Source: Torreya grandis
Taxonomy: Eukaryota; Streptophyta; Pinopsida; Cupressales; Taxaceae
Reading direction: 5' to 3'
Assembly (NCBI GenBank): GCA_037957365.1
Contig: JARHVA010001922.1
Span: forward strand, 1 to 64,000
Length of the DNA: 64,000 nt
The translations under genes and the position numbers were made by a program. Within the stretch, counting starts at the first letter, position 1; each line of letters opens with the position of its first letter. This document shows, piece after piece, positions 24,857-36,663 of this stretch. The notes beneath the pieces are model-generated. The model made no database searches. It was not told the DNA's origin and saw only the letters and a list, made by a program, of their open reading frames with translations.

Positions 24857-25183
24857 TTAGTTTTCATAGGGAAATCCCCCCCCCCATAATTTGGATGTCG
24901 CATATAAGAGAAATGCATTTACAGCAAAGGATTTAACTTTGACGACTGACTGACATACATGAATTTTAAAAATGACAATACTTTTGAAGAATTGAACACA
25001 TTTGACACAAATATGACCATTTTTATCTATATGATGATAAACAATAATAACTATTATGATTTTTGACATTTTATAGAATTTTTTATATCGACACATATGT
25101 GACCACTCAAAAAAACAATTATGACAAAAGATACTTTGGATATTGATATTGATTCTAATGTCATAACCTATAAGACTCTTCAC
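24857..25183 (-). pseudogene. E3 Gag remnant with two degenerate zinc knuckles
   Basis: A 108-residue frame holding CHNCFFEWSHMC near residue 19 and YHHIDKNGHICVKC near residue 48. Both resemble CCHC knuckles (C-x2-C-x4-H-x4-C). In both the spacing before His is five rather than four, and several Cys are lost. Two adjacent knuckles are usual in one copia Gag lineage. The rest is unrecognisable. A G10 run (element strand) near 24885-24876 lies at the end of the frame. Reading this as Gag rests mainly on the knuckles and position. Confidence 0.5.
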
Positions 25184-26311
25184 TTAAAAAAACACATGGA
25201 GATATAAAGTTTTAATATGGTAAAAACCATTTATTCATTTAAGACAATAATACTAAACCAAAATAAACTAAATATATCTAATAAATGACAAGCACTTTAT
25301 TAGACACCTTTTTTGATGTAGACTTTAATATAGAAAAAAATAAAAAAACTCAAAACTAACTTGACTAACTAACTATCGACTCACATAATATATCTAAACT
25401 TACTAAAGCTATAAAAATACCAAATCACCTCTTATAAAACCAATCAACTCTTCTCAAAATCAAGGTAGATCAATAGGTGAGTGAAGAGTTACTACCTAAG
25501 GAGATGTGGTAGATATGTGATGAGTATGATTAGAAGAATGAAGTGGTTGGAGCTTGATTTGTTCATAGAAAACAAGTCTATTGATCGACATAGTGAAAGA
25601 CATGTATAAGTGATAAAAAAATTAGTAATGTGGCATTAGAAGTTATAACTGATTGAAAAATACATCCACTATCATTACTCCATTAATTGCATTATCTCAT
25701 TCAATAATAAATGAAATCATTATCTACTAGATCATGCATAGCTATGCAATGATTAGAATGCATATTTATCTAGCATAGAGGTATAAAGTGGAGTATGAGT
25801 TAGATAATTTTTTAGGAAAGATCAAAGTAGTATAGGGATTTTGATGAAAATTCCACACTCAACAAATACACTGTGCAACATGTATTGATAAATGTACACA
25901 ACATTGGTCACTTTAGCAGCATAAAGAATCATGTGTAGGTGCACGTAGATCTACAAATATTTAATGCATGATGCCACTTCTGCTATTCACTAATTATAAT
26001 GCGTCTTGTTTATACACATAGTTTGAAAATAGATGAATGGGTTGTGTTCTTACACATAAGCCTTGAATCATGAGAACAGTGGAATCCAATAAAATTGATC
26101 ACTTTCATTAGTGTATAGATCTATATATAGGTACTAGGAGATTAATCTGACAATCTAAAATGTATTCAAAGATATATTGGAGTGTTGTATCAACCACAAA
26201 CTAAACTATATGGAGTTAATACACTTTTGCATTTCATACATAGGACAAAAATGAATACATATTTCCCTTTCACCCAAATATTTACTCCATCATAAGAAAA
26301 AGGTGTCCCTA

Positions 26312-26322
26312 CTCTAATACCA
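26312..26322 (-). promoter_or_regulatory. E3 primer-binding site (tRNA-iMet type)
   Basis: TGGTATTAGAG on the minus strand, two bases after the 5' LTR end. It has the same C-to-T change as the E2 site. Confidence 0.88.
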
Positions 26323-26324
26323 GC

Positions 26325-26684
26325 TGATGGGGTTAATTAGAGTCTTCACAAAATCATACAGAAATATTGAAGCATACACAAAGATGATATTTTTATACAC
26401 AATAATATTCACATAATATATTATATTATTTCATTATCACACTCTAATATAAAACCATATGGGATATTACATATTTATAGGAACATCATTCCTATATTCA
26501 TGGAGATTATTTATCCATCAATTTCTCACTATATCTGCACAATGTAACAAATAAACTATTTTGTAATATTGTTATAATAATATTACGGTTGCCTAAATAT
26601 AATATCCAGACTAACTCCCCTATATTATATTTACCTCTCAATAAATATCTAAACTCACATATTTTAATAAACTAATCCCTAACA
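26325..26684 (-). repeat. E3 5' LTR
   Basis: 360-bp partner of 23956-24314, with intact termini. It is followed by the imperfect target duplication CCATT. Confidence 0.93.
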
Positions 26685-27456
26685 CCATTGACATCTATAA
26701 ATCATTTGTATGTCAAATCAAGTGGCTAGTCATTTTCTTCAGACTCATGAGTTTGAGTATGAGTTACTTGTACAATCAAAAAAGGCACTCAAGTAATTAA
26801 AAGAATATAGTATTAATTTAATATATATTTTTAAAATAACTTATATATTTCATATGGTACAACACATTTTTGAGGAAATTTTCACACTCTATATCTTTTA
26901 TGCAATGATTTATTAAGTTAAAAATATTTAAAAAATTTACACTCAACCAACTTTAGACTTCACATAATAATAATAGTCTTTGTTCCTCTCAATATGTTTA
27001 TACAATTCAAGTTTTAAGTTTTAAATTCAAATATAATCCTTTAATAATAAGAATAAAAGTTTAAAATTTAAATACATGAATGAGACTAAGTTCCCAACAC
27101 ATTTATCAAGTCACAGCAACCATCTAACAATAAATTCTACATTTAGTAATAATCAAATCTACATCCTAGTATAAAACCTAAATATTTCCAATATCTTACA
27201 AGATAACTAATACATTATCCAACTAGACATCACCCACACCATATTCTTGTTAAAAACATACATGTTATGATTAATTAGAGTGATTTATATGGATAAATTT
27301 TGAAACTATATCTAAAAGTAACCCATGTTTGTATAGAAGACAAATATCAGTCATTTCCTCAAACCTTGCTTTCATTCTTAAGAACCCCTCTCAAAAAGTT
27401 CCTTATTAACTTTATAACATTTAATACAAGTAATAGTGTTTTTAAATAAAAATTTA
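26685..27456. other. No gene; AT-rich spacer
   Basis: No supported feature. It separates E3 from the left LTR of E4. Confidence 0.5.
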
Positions 27457-28177
27457 TGCACTCAAACAACCCATGGGACTTTAGATACTAAAACTAATAT
27501 TTATAGCATATCAGTCTTATACATTTGACAAATATCAATCAAGGCTCTACCCTTCAAATATAAACCTCCCTATTATTTAAAGGTTTGTATCATTTATCTC
27601 ATTATGCCCAATTTTTTATCTTTTAATCTAATCCATATCATTATGATGACCTAAGTCTCTTTTACTATAGATAATTCTTAAAACCTAATAAACATATTTC
27701 ATTGTCAATTTTATATACATACCTATTTTCTAGCCTTTTAGACACTATTGGCCATAGGTAGTGTCTATGTCCTTATATAATTTCCACTATCAAAAATTCA
27801 TCCAAATTTAAAATTTTTTGAAACCAATGGGTCAACCTATTTTTCTTATTGAACCCTATAGTGAGATATTTTCAAAATGTGTGGTATAAATACAATTCTA
27901 AGCCTTCTCATTCCTCATCTAGCAAATACTAAGCAAACACCTATTAAAGTTAAATCACTAAACACCGAAACCAAGTTATTATACCTTATTAATCCTTATT
28001 CTCATATCAAACATGTGATAAATAATATTATAGGTCTAAATCATTTAAATATCATCCTATGAGTGATATTTATCACGTTATAAGCTAGATCACTACATAC
28101 ATCATCATATAGTATATTTCACCCTTGTGCACACATTTTCCCATATATACAAGATAAATACATAAGTATGAGTCCCT
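27457..28177 (+). repeat. E4 left LTR, first part
   Basis: Aligns with 40080-40816, sharing blocks such as AATATCAATCAAGGCTCTACC, ACCTCCCTATTAT and TTTCACCCTTGTG. It is cut at TCCCT by E5. The frame at 27877-28062 lies inside it and is not a gene. Confidence 0.75.
28173..28177. repeat. Target-site duplication of E5, left copy
   Basis: TCCCT. The same five bases recur at 34913-34917, and the uninterrupted E4 copy has a single GCCCT at the same point (about 40817). Confidence 0.8.
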
Positions 28178-28181
28178 ATTA

Positions 28182-30713
28182 TGGGCTCAATTTTTACCCT
28201 TGGTGATGGTTCTTTAGGCTCTCTCTAATCAATCTTGTAAAATTGGCACAACCCCAGGTCGTGGGTCACCTATGTTGGGGTTGAACCTTTGGAGTAGGTT
28301 GACTTCCTCTTTGATGCTCACCTAAGACTAAAATTAAGCCTAATGATTCATAGGAAAAGGGTAGAAATAGATTAAGGGATCTTAAGAAAGTTAATTAGGT
28401 GATGCACCAAACTTAAGATGGAAACTCTCATAAGCTCAAACCCACACTAGATTGACAGAGGATAGTATTAGCTTACACAACCTCAAGATCAAGATAATTT
28501 GCATAAGTATTTCATAGAAGAGATTTATAATAAAAAAATAATATAGACCTATAAAAAACATTTAAAATTACCTAAACAAAGTTAGAAAGAAGGACCATGA
28601 ATAAGGAATATTCTCCTTCACACAATATCATAGTGCACAACTTGCCAAACATAGATTCAAGGTAAAAGATAGGCAAAGAAAGTCTTGTTACATGAAGAGG
28701 TAGTTTTTACAAATTATTGACAAGGTTGAGCCTAATAAAGTTGAGTATACTTTATAGTATCTCAAGGAATGTCCTATCTCTCAAAAAGATAAAAAGTCTA
28801 AAATTTTAGAACCCCTTAAAAATGGAAAGAAAGGGTTAATATAGGAGAAGGGGGAGAGGAGAAAGAGAAAGGGGAAAGCACATTGTTCATGATAATCAAT
28901 GAGATATCAACTCTAAGAGATGTTTTTTCCAATATTTTGATCCCATTAGGATAGGTCATTATGAGTAATATATTTGTGATTTTCTCAAAATCCTCCAAAT
29001 CATTCTATTTTTAGCAGGCTACACTAGAAGACAAGAGTTTACCAAAATTGGCAAGTCATGATCCAGATGAAAGTGAATATTTCAACTACTTTCCAAAACC
29101 CCAATTTATGATCTATTAATCCTCCACTATATCTCATCAACATGATAAAATATTTATATCTACTAGGGACACGTAATGCCTATTTTGAATGGTAGTTTAT
29201 CAAGGGCCTAACTTGGGATGATCTCCTCATTAATCATATATCTACTATGTGCCTTAGATCTTGGATTGAGATAGCTATGGGTAAATACCAATCTATGGAT
29301 TTTTTTCCTATATTTTTATGTATAGAGGGTACTCTATTAAATGCTAGGTCTTATTTGATTCCACATCAAGCTCTGTTCCTTTACTTTTTCCATCAACTTA
29401 GGTCATGCTTGAGTTCGAGTCCTTTGGCTCTATTTACTGAGTCAGGTCCATTTTGCTTTAACAACTTTCATCAAACATCTTATCTCATTTTTTTTATATT
29501 GGATATCAAAACCACATTATATTATTGACCATTTTAACTTTATTTCACTCTATTATATTATGAGATCCGATTAAATGTGAACCATAGATCTTTGGGACCT
29601 ACTGCTTCGATCACAATCTCTCATTGGTTCTTGGGATTCATTGACCATTTAACTTGCTTCAAGATCCCATGTCATTGGCACTTTTCATTCATGCATTCTT
29701 CCTTAGGTTTTCACCATGGATTTTGGATCCAAATGGTCACTTTGTGGGTCTAAAAAATGGCATCACATAGATGTTTACCATTTCTTGACCAACTTTGTAA
29801 TTTTATAACTGGAAGCATAGGTATAATGGGGGCACCAAACTTGTAGAGAATAGACCTAATATTGAAATTAACAAACCCTTTTGATCTATTGGCCATTAAA
29901 TATTTCCACATGGTTCTTAAAAAATTTGAATTTGACTAGTTCATGTAGTCCTGCATGACGTCTTCATGATGGTATGGCCTAAAATGGATAAGTATGGAAA
30001 ATTAGCAAATTCTACATTAGGATCCAACTTTTCCCATGAATATCTCTCATTGTGTTACAACCTGTGTGTTATAACTTAAAAAATATGAATTATACTCCAA
30101 AATGAATAGACCCATATGATTATTTCTTCTTGAGACTATTACACGTGTGAGATATGGCCTCATCAACATGCCCACTCAGCTCTATTTAGACCCTTTAAAA
30201 ATTGGCTAAGTATGGAAACTTAGTGGATTTTACATTGGGATCCCACTTTGAACCCTTAGATATTATGTTTTTATTGGGTGGATGAGTTAAAGCTTGGCAC
30301 ATGGTAACCTAGGGCTAATGTGAAGAAACCCATGTGACCAATTCTCCTTGACTCATTTACACATGCAAGATCTAGCACCATGAAAATGTCTACTCATATT
30401 TTCTACCACTATAGCCAAATGTCTAGATAAGCTTTGGATGAAGAGTAAACCAGATGGATACCATGATTTTCCATGCTTATCTAGAGTACTCCATAGGGTC
30501 TTTATAAATTTGAACCAATCTTTATAATTGACAAATTACACTTCAAGTGAACCTAAAGTGTTTCAAAAGATTGTGATCTTCATGGCCTCTCTGGTCCACT
30601 CATTCTATCTAGAGATCATCCATCCATTTAATCAATTGATCAATCAAGAACTCTACCTCAAAACCTTTAGAAACTAAGTACATGTTTGGTATATAGGCCA
30701 AATATATCCAACA
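28182..30713 (-). repeat. E5 3' LTR
   Basis: 2532 bp, collinear with 32387-34911 throughout. Shared landmarks include GTCACCTATGTTGGGGTT, CCTAAGACTAAAATTAAGCC, TAGGCTACACTAGAAGAC-type and GGCCTCTCTGGTCCACTCAT-type blocks. Frames at 28816-28998 and 29247-29528 lie within it and have no family match. Confidence 0.9.
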
Positions 30714-32386
30714 TCTTTGGTGACATGTAGGGAAGCATGCCTACTATGCTTGAGAACCTGATTCATTTTGTCTCACCTGATCCATTAGGCATAGAGTCAC
30801 CTCTCTACAACTAAGTTGATCATGAAGAAGATGTAAGGCTACCTCTTTCTAAAACTTCCTCTTGAAACAAAAATGACAAAAACAAAACAATAAAGGAAAA
30901 TGCATGTAGGTAAATGTAAAAAATGAAAAAAAACAACTAAACTAATAAACAAAATTGTGCATACGAGTACTTAGAAAAATCATGAAATCTAACCTAATAT
31001 GTACAATGTTTTAACTTGAAAATACTATCCTCTTGGGTCAAATTGGATCTATAAAACACACTTTCCCTTTTTTGATAGCTCTTCTCTACAAATAAGAGAA
31101 ATTAAGTGTTCATGTCTTCTTAGGGAGGCAACTAGTTCCTTTATTATTACTTTAGGTACATTGGTTGGGAGCATGGACCCAAAACCCAATCATCACACTC
31201 CTAGATCTACTTCCTTTTCAATAATAGATCCAATTCTTATCTATTTATTGATTTTTGATGATGAACATATGGACAAACTTGATCTTTCTCCTTTGACATA
31301 TCTACAGGGCTAACCTTTAAGAGAGATGGGTCTGATGTTTTGACTTTTTAAGGCCATTATAGCTCACTTTTAACCTCTAAAAGTAGATATATGCTCATAG
31401 TTGAATACATAGGTTAATAACCATGATTTAAAAGTTCAAATATTTCATCTCCTAAGAAAAAAATACCTCTAAAGGCTTGTTTTCATGAAACTATAGTTCA
31501 ATTAGATTTTCTTTAGAAGTAAGTATAAAAATCCTTTGGGCATAATTATGAATTTTTGAGTCTTCTTTTGATATTTTAGCTTGGTCAATCAAGAATGCTT
31601 CACCTTCATGTGATATAGAGGTCAAGTGATTTACAATAAAGTATATTTCTTCTATGAAATCATGGTATAACTACTGCCATGAATCGTCTTGATTCTCTCC
31701 CTCCTTTTCATTTTATTTCTTCAAAATAGGCTCTTTCTATAGGGAGGGTGGGATGGAAGGTTGAGGATGATTTAACTACTTATCCTGACCTTCCCACTTT
31801 ACTAATATATCTATCCACCATTAGATCAAGGTCTCATCTCATTCAAATCATCATTGATATCACCATATTGAACTTTTTCTCTAACAAACATCCACTTACT
31901 TATCAACATTTGAACTGATTTCCTCATCTTCTTTATGAGATGAAAAGGGATCACATCAATCTCTATATAACATTTTCTCATCACCTCTTTTGATATTATC
32001 ATATTTCTATTAAGTGAAAATAAGGATGTGATAGTGGAAGGTTGACTAGAAGGATAATTAGGTTGATATGAATTGCATATATGCTTATTATAGGTTTAAT
32101 ATGGATGACTAGATGGCTGGTAGGATCTATTTAGTTGGTGATAAGGATTACCAACTAGATGAGGATATAACTCTACCTTAAATCCAATCATAAAGACTCA
32201 TAAAAGGAGATCAGATGTAGATAAAATTTTCTTAAAGGCTTATTTGGATTGTTGTAACTAGTTAAAATCTTGGAGTCACCATTGATGTTTGCAGATATGC
32301 CTTTAAAGGCTGATTGGATGAAAAGAACACCAAAACTCTTCACCTACTTTAGATTGTAGTCCCATTAGGAGTACTAGAAACTATTA
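30714..32386 (-). pseudogene. E5 interior with Gag-like remnant
   Basis: Reading the minus strand from about 32160, the translation gives NPYHQLNRSYQPSSHPY, a stop, then a stretch ending NSYQPNYPSSQ. This Pro/Tyr/Gln-rich composition occurs in Gag of some plant gypsy elements. Further down is a charged stretch (KEVMRKCYIEIDVIPFHL). No zinc knuckle or pol motif is seen in the remaining kilobase. Assignment rests on composition and position after the 5' LTR, so family identity is uncertain. Confidence 0.45.
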
Positions 32387-34911
32387 TGGGCTCAATTCTC
32401 TCCCTTGTAGAGGGTTCTTCAGGATCTCTCCAATCAATCTTGTAAAATTGGGACAACCCTAGGTTGTGTGTCACCTATGTTGGGGTTAAACCTCTAGAGG
32501 AGGCCAGATTCCTCTTTGATGTTCACCTAAGACTAAAATTAAGCCTAATAATTCATGGGAAAAGGGTTATAAAGATATTAAGGGCTTATAATAAATGTAA
32601 CTAGGTGATGAACCCAACTTAAGAGGGAAAATCCCATAAGCTTGAACCCACACTAGATTAGTAGAGGACAGTCATAACTTACACAACCTTAAGATCAAGC
32701 TAATTTGCATAAGTATTTCATATAAGAGGTTCAAAATAGAACACTAATCTAGACCTATAAATAGAATTTAAAATTTCCTAAACAAGGTCAAAAATAAGGA
32801 CCATGAACAAGGAATATTCTCCTTCACATAATGCCATAGTGAACAACTTACAAAACACAAATTCAAGTCAAAATATATGCAAAAAATGTCCTATTACATT
32901 AAGAGGTAATTCTTACAAATGCTTGATAGGGTCAAGCCTAATCTAGCTAAGTATATTCAATATCTTAAGGAATGTCCCATCTCTTAGAAAGATAAAAAGT
33001 ACAAAACCTAAGAACCCTTTATAAAATGAAAAGAAAGGGTTAGTATAGGAGGAGGAGATGAGAGAGAGAAAGGGGGAAGCACATTGTTCATGATAATGAA
33101 TGAGTTATCATCTCTAAGATATTTTTTCACTAGAATTTTGATCTAATTAGAACAAGTCATTATGAGATATATATTTGTGATTTACTTAGAATCCTCTAAA
33201 TCATTATTTTTTTAGTAGGCTACACTAGAAGACGACTTTTCCAAAAGTGGTAAGTCATGATCCAACTGGAAGTGAATGCTCCAAATACTTTCAAAATCCC
33301 CCAGTTTTGATCTGTTAATCCTCTACTGGATCTCATCAAGAGGATAAAATATTTATATCTACCAAGGACACATTATGCCTATTTTGAATGGTAGTTTATC
33401 AAGGGCTTGACTGGGATGGTCTCCTTATTAATCATATATCTACTTTGTGCCTTGGATTTTTTATCAAGATAACTATGGGTGAAAACCAATCTAAATATAT
33501 TAGTTTTCCCATAGTTTTACATATAGAGGCTAATCTATTCAATGTTAGGTCTTATCTAAGTCCACATTAAGCTCCTTTCCTTTAATTTTACCATCAACTT
33601 AGGTCAAGCTCGATTTCAAGTCCTTTGGCTCTACTTGCTAAGTCAAGTCCACTTTTATTTATAAACTTTCATTGAACATCTTGGCTAATATTATTTATTA
33701 TTGGCTATTAAAATCACCTCATATTATTGACCCTTTTGACTTTATTTCACTCTATTGGATTTTGAGATCTGATTAAACATGGACCATAGATATTTGGGAC
33801 CCACTACTTTGAGCTCAATCTCTCATTAGTTCCTAGGATTCATTGACCATTTAACTTGCTTCAATATCCTACACACTTGACACTTGTCAGTTGTGTGTTC
33901 TTCTTCAGGTTCCCACCAAATATTTTGGATCCAAATGGTCACTTTATGGGTTATAAAAATGATGTTCACATAGATGTCTACCATTTCCTGACCAACATTG
34001 TAATTTTATAAATTGAAGTGCAAGGATCATGGGGTCACTGAACTTGTAGAGAATGGACCTAATGCTAAAAGGAACAAACCATTTTTATCTAATTTCCATT
34101 CAAGATTTCCACATACTTTTGAAATAAGTTAAAGTTGAATGGTTCATGTGATCCTGAATGATGTCTTGATGACAATATGGCCTAAAATGGCTATGGAAAC
34201 TTAGAAAATTTAATATTAGGAGACAAATTTACCCATGCATATCTCTCGTTGTGTTGTAGTGCATGAGCTAAAACTTGGTTCATATAAACTATAATCTAAA
34301 ATTAATAGACCCATATGATTGTTTCTTCTTGAGACTATCACACATGTGAGATATGACCTCATAAACATTCTCACTTGTCTCTACTTGGACCATTTGAAAA
34401 TTGGTCGTGTATGGAAGCTTAGTGGATTTTGTGTTGGGATCCCACTTTGAACCCTTAGATCTTTTGTCGTGCTTAGGTAGATGAGCTTAAGCTTGGCATG
34501 TAGCAACCTAGGGATAATGTGAAGAAACCCTTATGTCTAATTATCCTTGACTTGTTCACATGTGTGAGTTATAGAACCATGAAAATGACTACTCATCTTT
34601 TCTGCCACTATAACTAAATGTCTAAATAAGCTTAGATGGTGAGTGGACCAAATGGATACCACAAGCTTCCATGCTTATCTAGATCACTCCATAAGGTCTT
34701 TTTAACTTTGGACTAGTCTTTAGAATTTACAAATTACACTTCATGTGTACCTAAAGTGTTTCAAAATCTTGTGACCTTCATGGCCTCTCTTGTCCACTCA
34801 TTCCATCTAGAGATTGTCCAACCATTTGATCAATTAATCAATCAGGAACTCTACCTCAAGACCTTTAGTAACTAGGTACATGCTTGGTATGTGGGCCGAA
34901 TATGGCCAATA
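32387..34911 (-). repeat. E5 5' LTR
   Basis: 2525 bp, partner of 28182-30713. Substitutions are frequent but no large indel is obvious, so E5 is itself old although younger than E4. The frame at 33388-33570 is the equivalent of the start of 29247-29528 in the other LTR and is not a gene. Confidence 0.9.
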
Positions 34912-34912
34912 T

Positions 34913-35567
34913 TCCCTCTTTGGATTATTGTTTATGTAGGTAGTAGTCTTTATTGACAAGGGGGTCTTTGGGTTCAACTTGATACTTTTAGCCTACTAAC
35001 CCATTTTTAGGAAATTCATTCCAAGGGTGAAGAAGGGTAAAGAGCAAGGGTTTTCTCAATAAGTGAAGAACAACAAATAATATCCAAAGTCTAATTACGT
35101 CAACATAAAGGTGATAAAAAACTTAGAAAAATGAATTTGGTCACATCTAGATCCATTGATTGTTTTGTATTGGACACATATGTCATAATTAGAGACTACT
35201 ATTCATGATAGTGTCTAGATCCAATGGTAGTGTTTATGGCTACATAATATAATTTCCATAATCTGATGACTAGTCCATAATACTGATCTTACATACTTTC
35301 CACATATTTATAGTCTAGATCTACCTATGCATGGTAAACCCAAATAATTATCATTTAACTTTGGTATTGTAATCAATTGAAAATATTACAAATCAAGTAT
35401 TTTTTATATTTATCATATCTCATTGTTATAATGCAAAATATTTATTTATCTAGGTTTATAATTATTTAAACTATTATAGATTAGTTTATCACCTTTATGC
35501 TTGAACTATTTATATACTCTTAACCCTATACCCCATCATCTAAATTTATAATTAAAATACTTAGTCA
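34913..35567 (+). repeat. E4 left LTR, second part
   Basis: Starts with the right TCCCT copy, then aligns with 40817-41453. Shared blocks include TTATGTAGG, AACCCATTTTTAGRAAATTCATT and CTTGTGCTTGAACTATTT-type sequence. Its end (CA at 35566-35567) is inferred from where similarity stops. Confidence 0.7.
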
Positions 35568-36205
35568 ACTTTAAATTTTGTCTCCAAACCTTATTTGTCC
35601 TAGGGTTTCTTAATTTACTATTTTTCTGACTTCTAATTTTTTATTTCAAAATAGTCAAAATCAAAAAATAAAAATTTATTTTCCTAAAATCATGTTCAAT
35701 ATGGATGCATCTATCAATTATTTTTTATACAATAATTAATGATATTATTTGTTTGTTATGTTAAATCAATAAAAAATATAATCAAGTGGCATAAAAAAAA
35801 TTAGATAACATAAATAAAGAATTTTAAAATAAGATCAAACTTTAATCTCTCTTTACAACTTTTTTTATAATAAAATAAATTTGGTTTCCCAATGTTAGTA
35901 TGTTTTCTCAAAACCCTATGTTCTCCCTAGAGCCTATATGAGTGAAAAATAAAATCTCACTCCTATTATTCACCCATTATTTATATTGTATTTTTTGGTC
36001 TATGTTATTACTACATGAAAAGGTAAGGGTGCCCAACCTATCCTGCCACTTGTTAATATACAAAAAGTTCCTCCCAAACCTAAACTAGTGATTAAAATTA
36101 AATTATGTGATATTTTTGACCAATTAATAAATACAAATGATATGATTTCAATCCTTGATCTTCTAAAAAATATCTACTATCTATAAGGACATATTATATG
36201 ATGCA
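35568..36205. other. E4 leader and upstream pol, decayed
   Basis: No gag is recognisable. Near 36060-36180 a phrase VPPKPKLVIKIK followed by LDLLKN can be read, plausible as the segment preceding a gypsy protease but not diagnostic. Confidence 0.4.
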
Positions 36206-36663
36206 TTGCGTGAAACACAAATACCAAAGGACATAAAACCAACTTATTTTATGGATATTAGGAAAGATCTCAAAAATAATTCTAATCTCATTACTTTTGA
36301 TCCAAAATATTTTCCATCAAAAGATATTATTAATCAATACTTGACTTTCTTCATACAAGTTAGTATGCATAACAAAGGAATAAAAAGAGTGTTAGTCAAA
36401 AATGGGTCCAGACTAAAAAATTTTGGCACATAATTCTTGAAAAAAATGGGTAGTAATACCAATATTTTATAAAAATTTAATTCACATATCAAAGGATATG
36501 ATAACTCATATAGCTCACAAATTGGTCAAATCACATTATATGTGACATTGGGATAAAAGAGATTACCTACATTCTAAGTGGTGTCTCAATCATTTCATTA
36601 TAGCTTACTCTTAGCTAGACCTTGGATACATATGATGGAGGTTGTTCCATCTTAATTACATAT
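36206..36663 (+). pseudogene. E4 gypsy protease region, active-site Asp lost
   Basis: One frame runs through 36206-36663 with four internal stops and no frameshift. It starts IPKDIKPTYFMDIRKDLKN. Then MHNKGIKRVLVKNGSRLKN shows the protease active-site block, where relatives read VDNGS, so catalytic Asp is Lys. After the first stop come KGYDNSYSSQIGQITLYVTLG and YSLLLARPWIHMMEVVPS, the conserved flank (GRPWIH in relatives, Gly now Ala). An Asp-to-Lys change needs more than one substitution, so this is well-advanced decay. RT would be expected next but is unreadable. Confidence 0.85.

Larger units (their letters stand above)
23956..26684 (-). mobile_element. E3: pol-less copia element with complete termini
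   Basis: Two LTRs (23956-24314 and 26325-26684) run TGTTAGGG...CCCCATCA on the element strand and look about 85% alike by eye. A tRNA-iMet-type primer site is two bases inside the 5' LTR, and a purine tract (AGTGGGGGAA) directly abuts the 3' LTR. Flanks CCACT (23951-23955) and CCATT (26685-26689) form a 5-bp target duplication with one mismatch. The interior is only 2.0 kb and holds a degenerate Gag-like segment. All non-coding replication signals are retained and pol is absent, so it was probably mobilised in trans. Confidence 0.9.
28178..34912 (-). mobile_element. E5: long-LTR element with reduced interior, nested in E4
   Basis: Two direct repeats of about 2.53 kb (28182-30713, 32387-34911) flank only about 1.67 kb. 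A Pro/Tyr/Gln-rich Gag-like segment reads on the minus strand just inside the 32.4-kb LTR edge, which sets the orientation. No protease, RT or integrase is seen. The canonical ends on the element strand would be TGTTGG...GAGCCCA. The duplicated target implies up to four further bases at one end and one at the other. Long LTRs with a mostly non-coding interior resemble the LARD class. Insertion into E4 is shown by the empty site at 40.8 kb. Confidence 0.85.

Noticed and set aside
24876..24885. C10 run (G10 on element strand) as the polypurine tract of E3
   Set aside because: It lies 560 bp from the 3' LTR. The tract abutting the LTR at 24315 is the better candidate.
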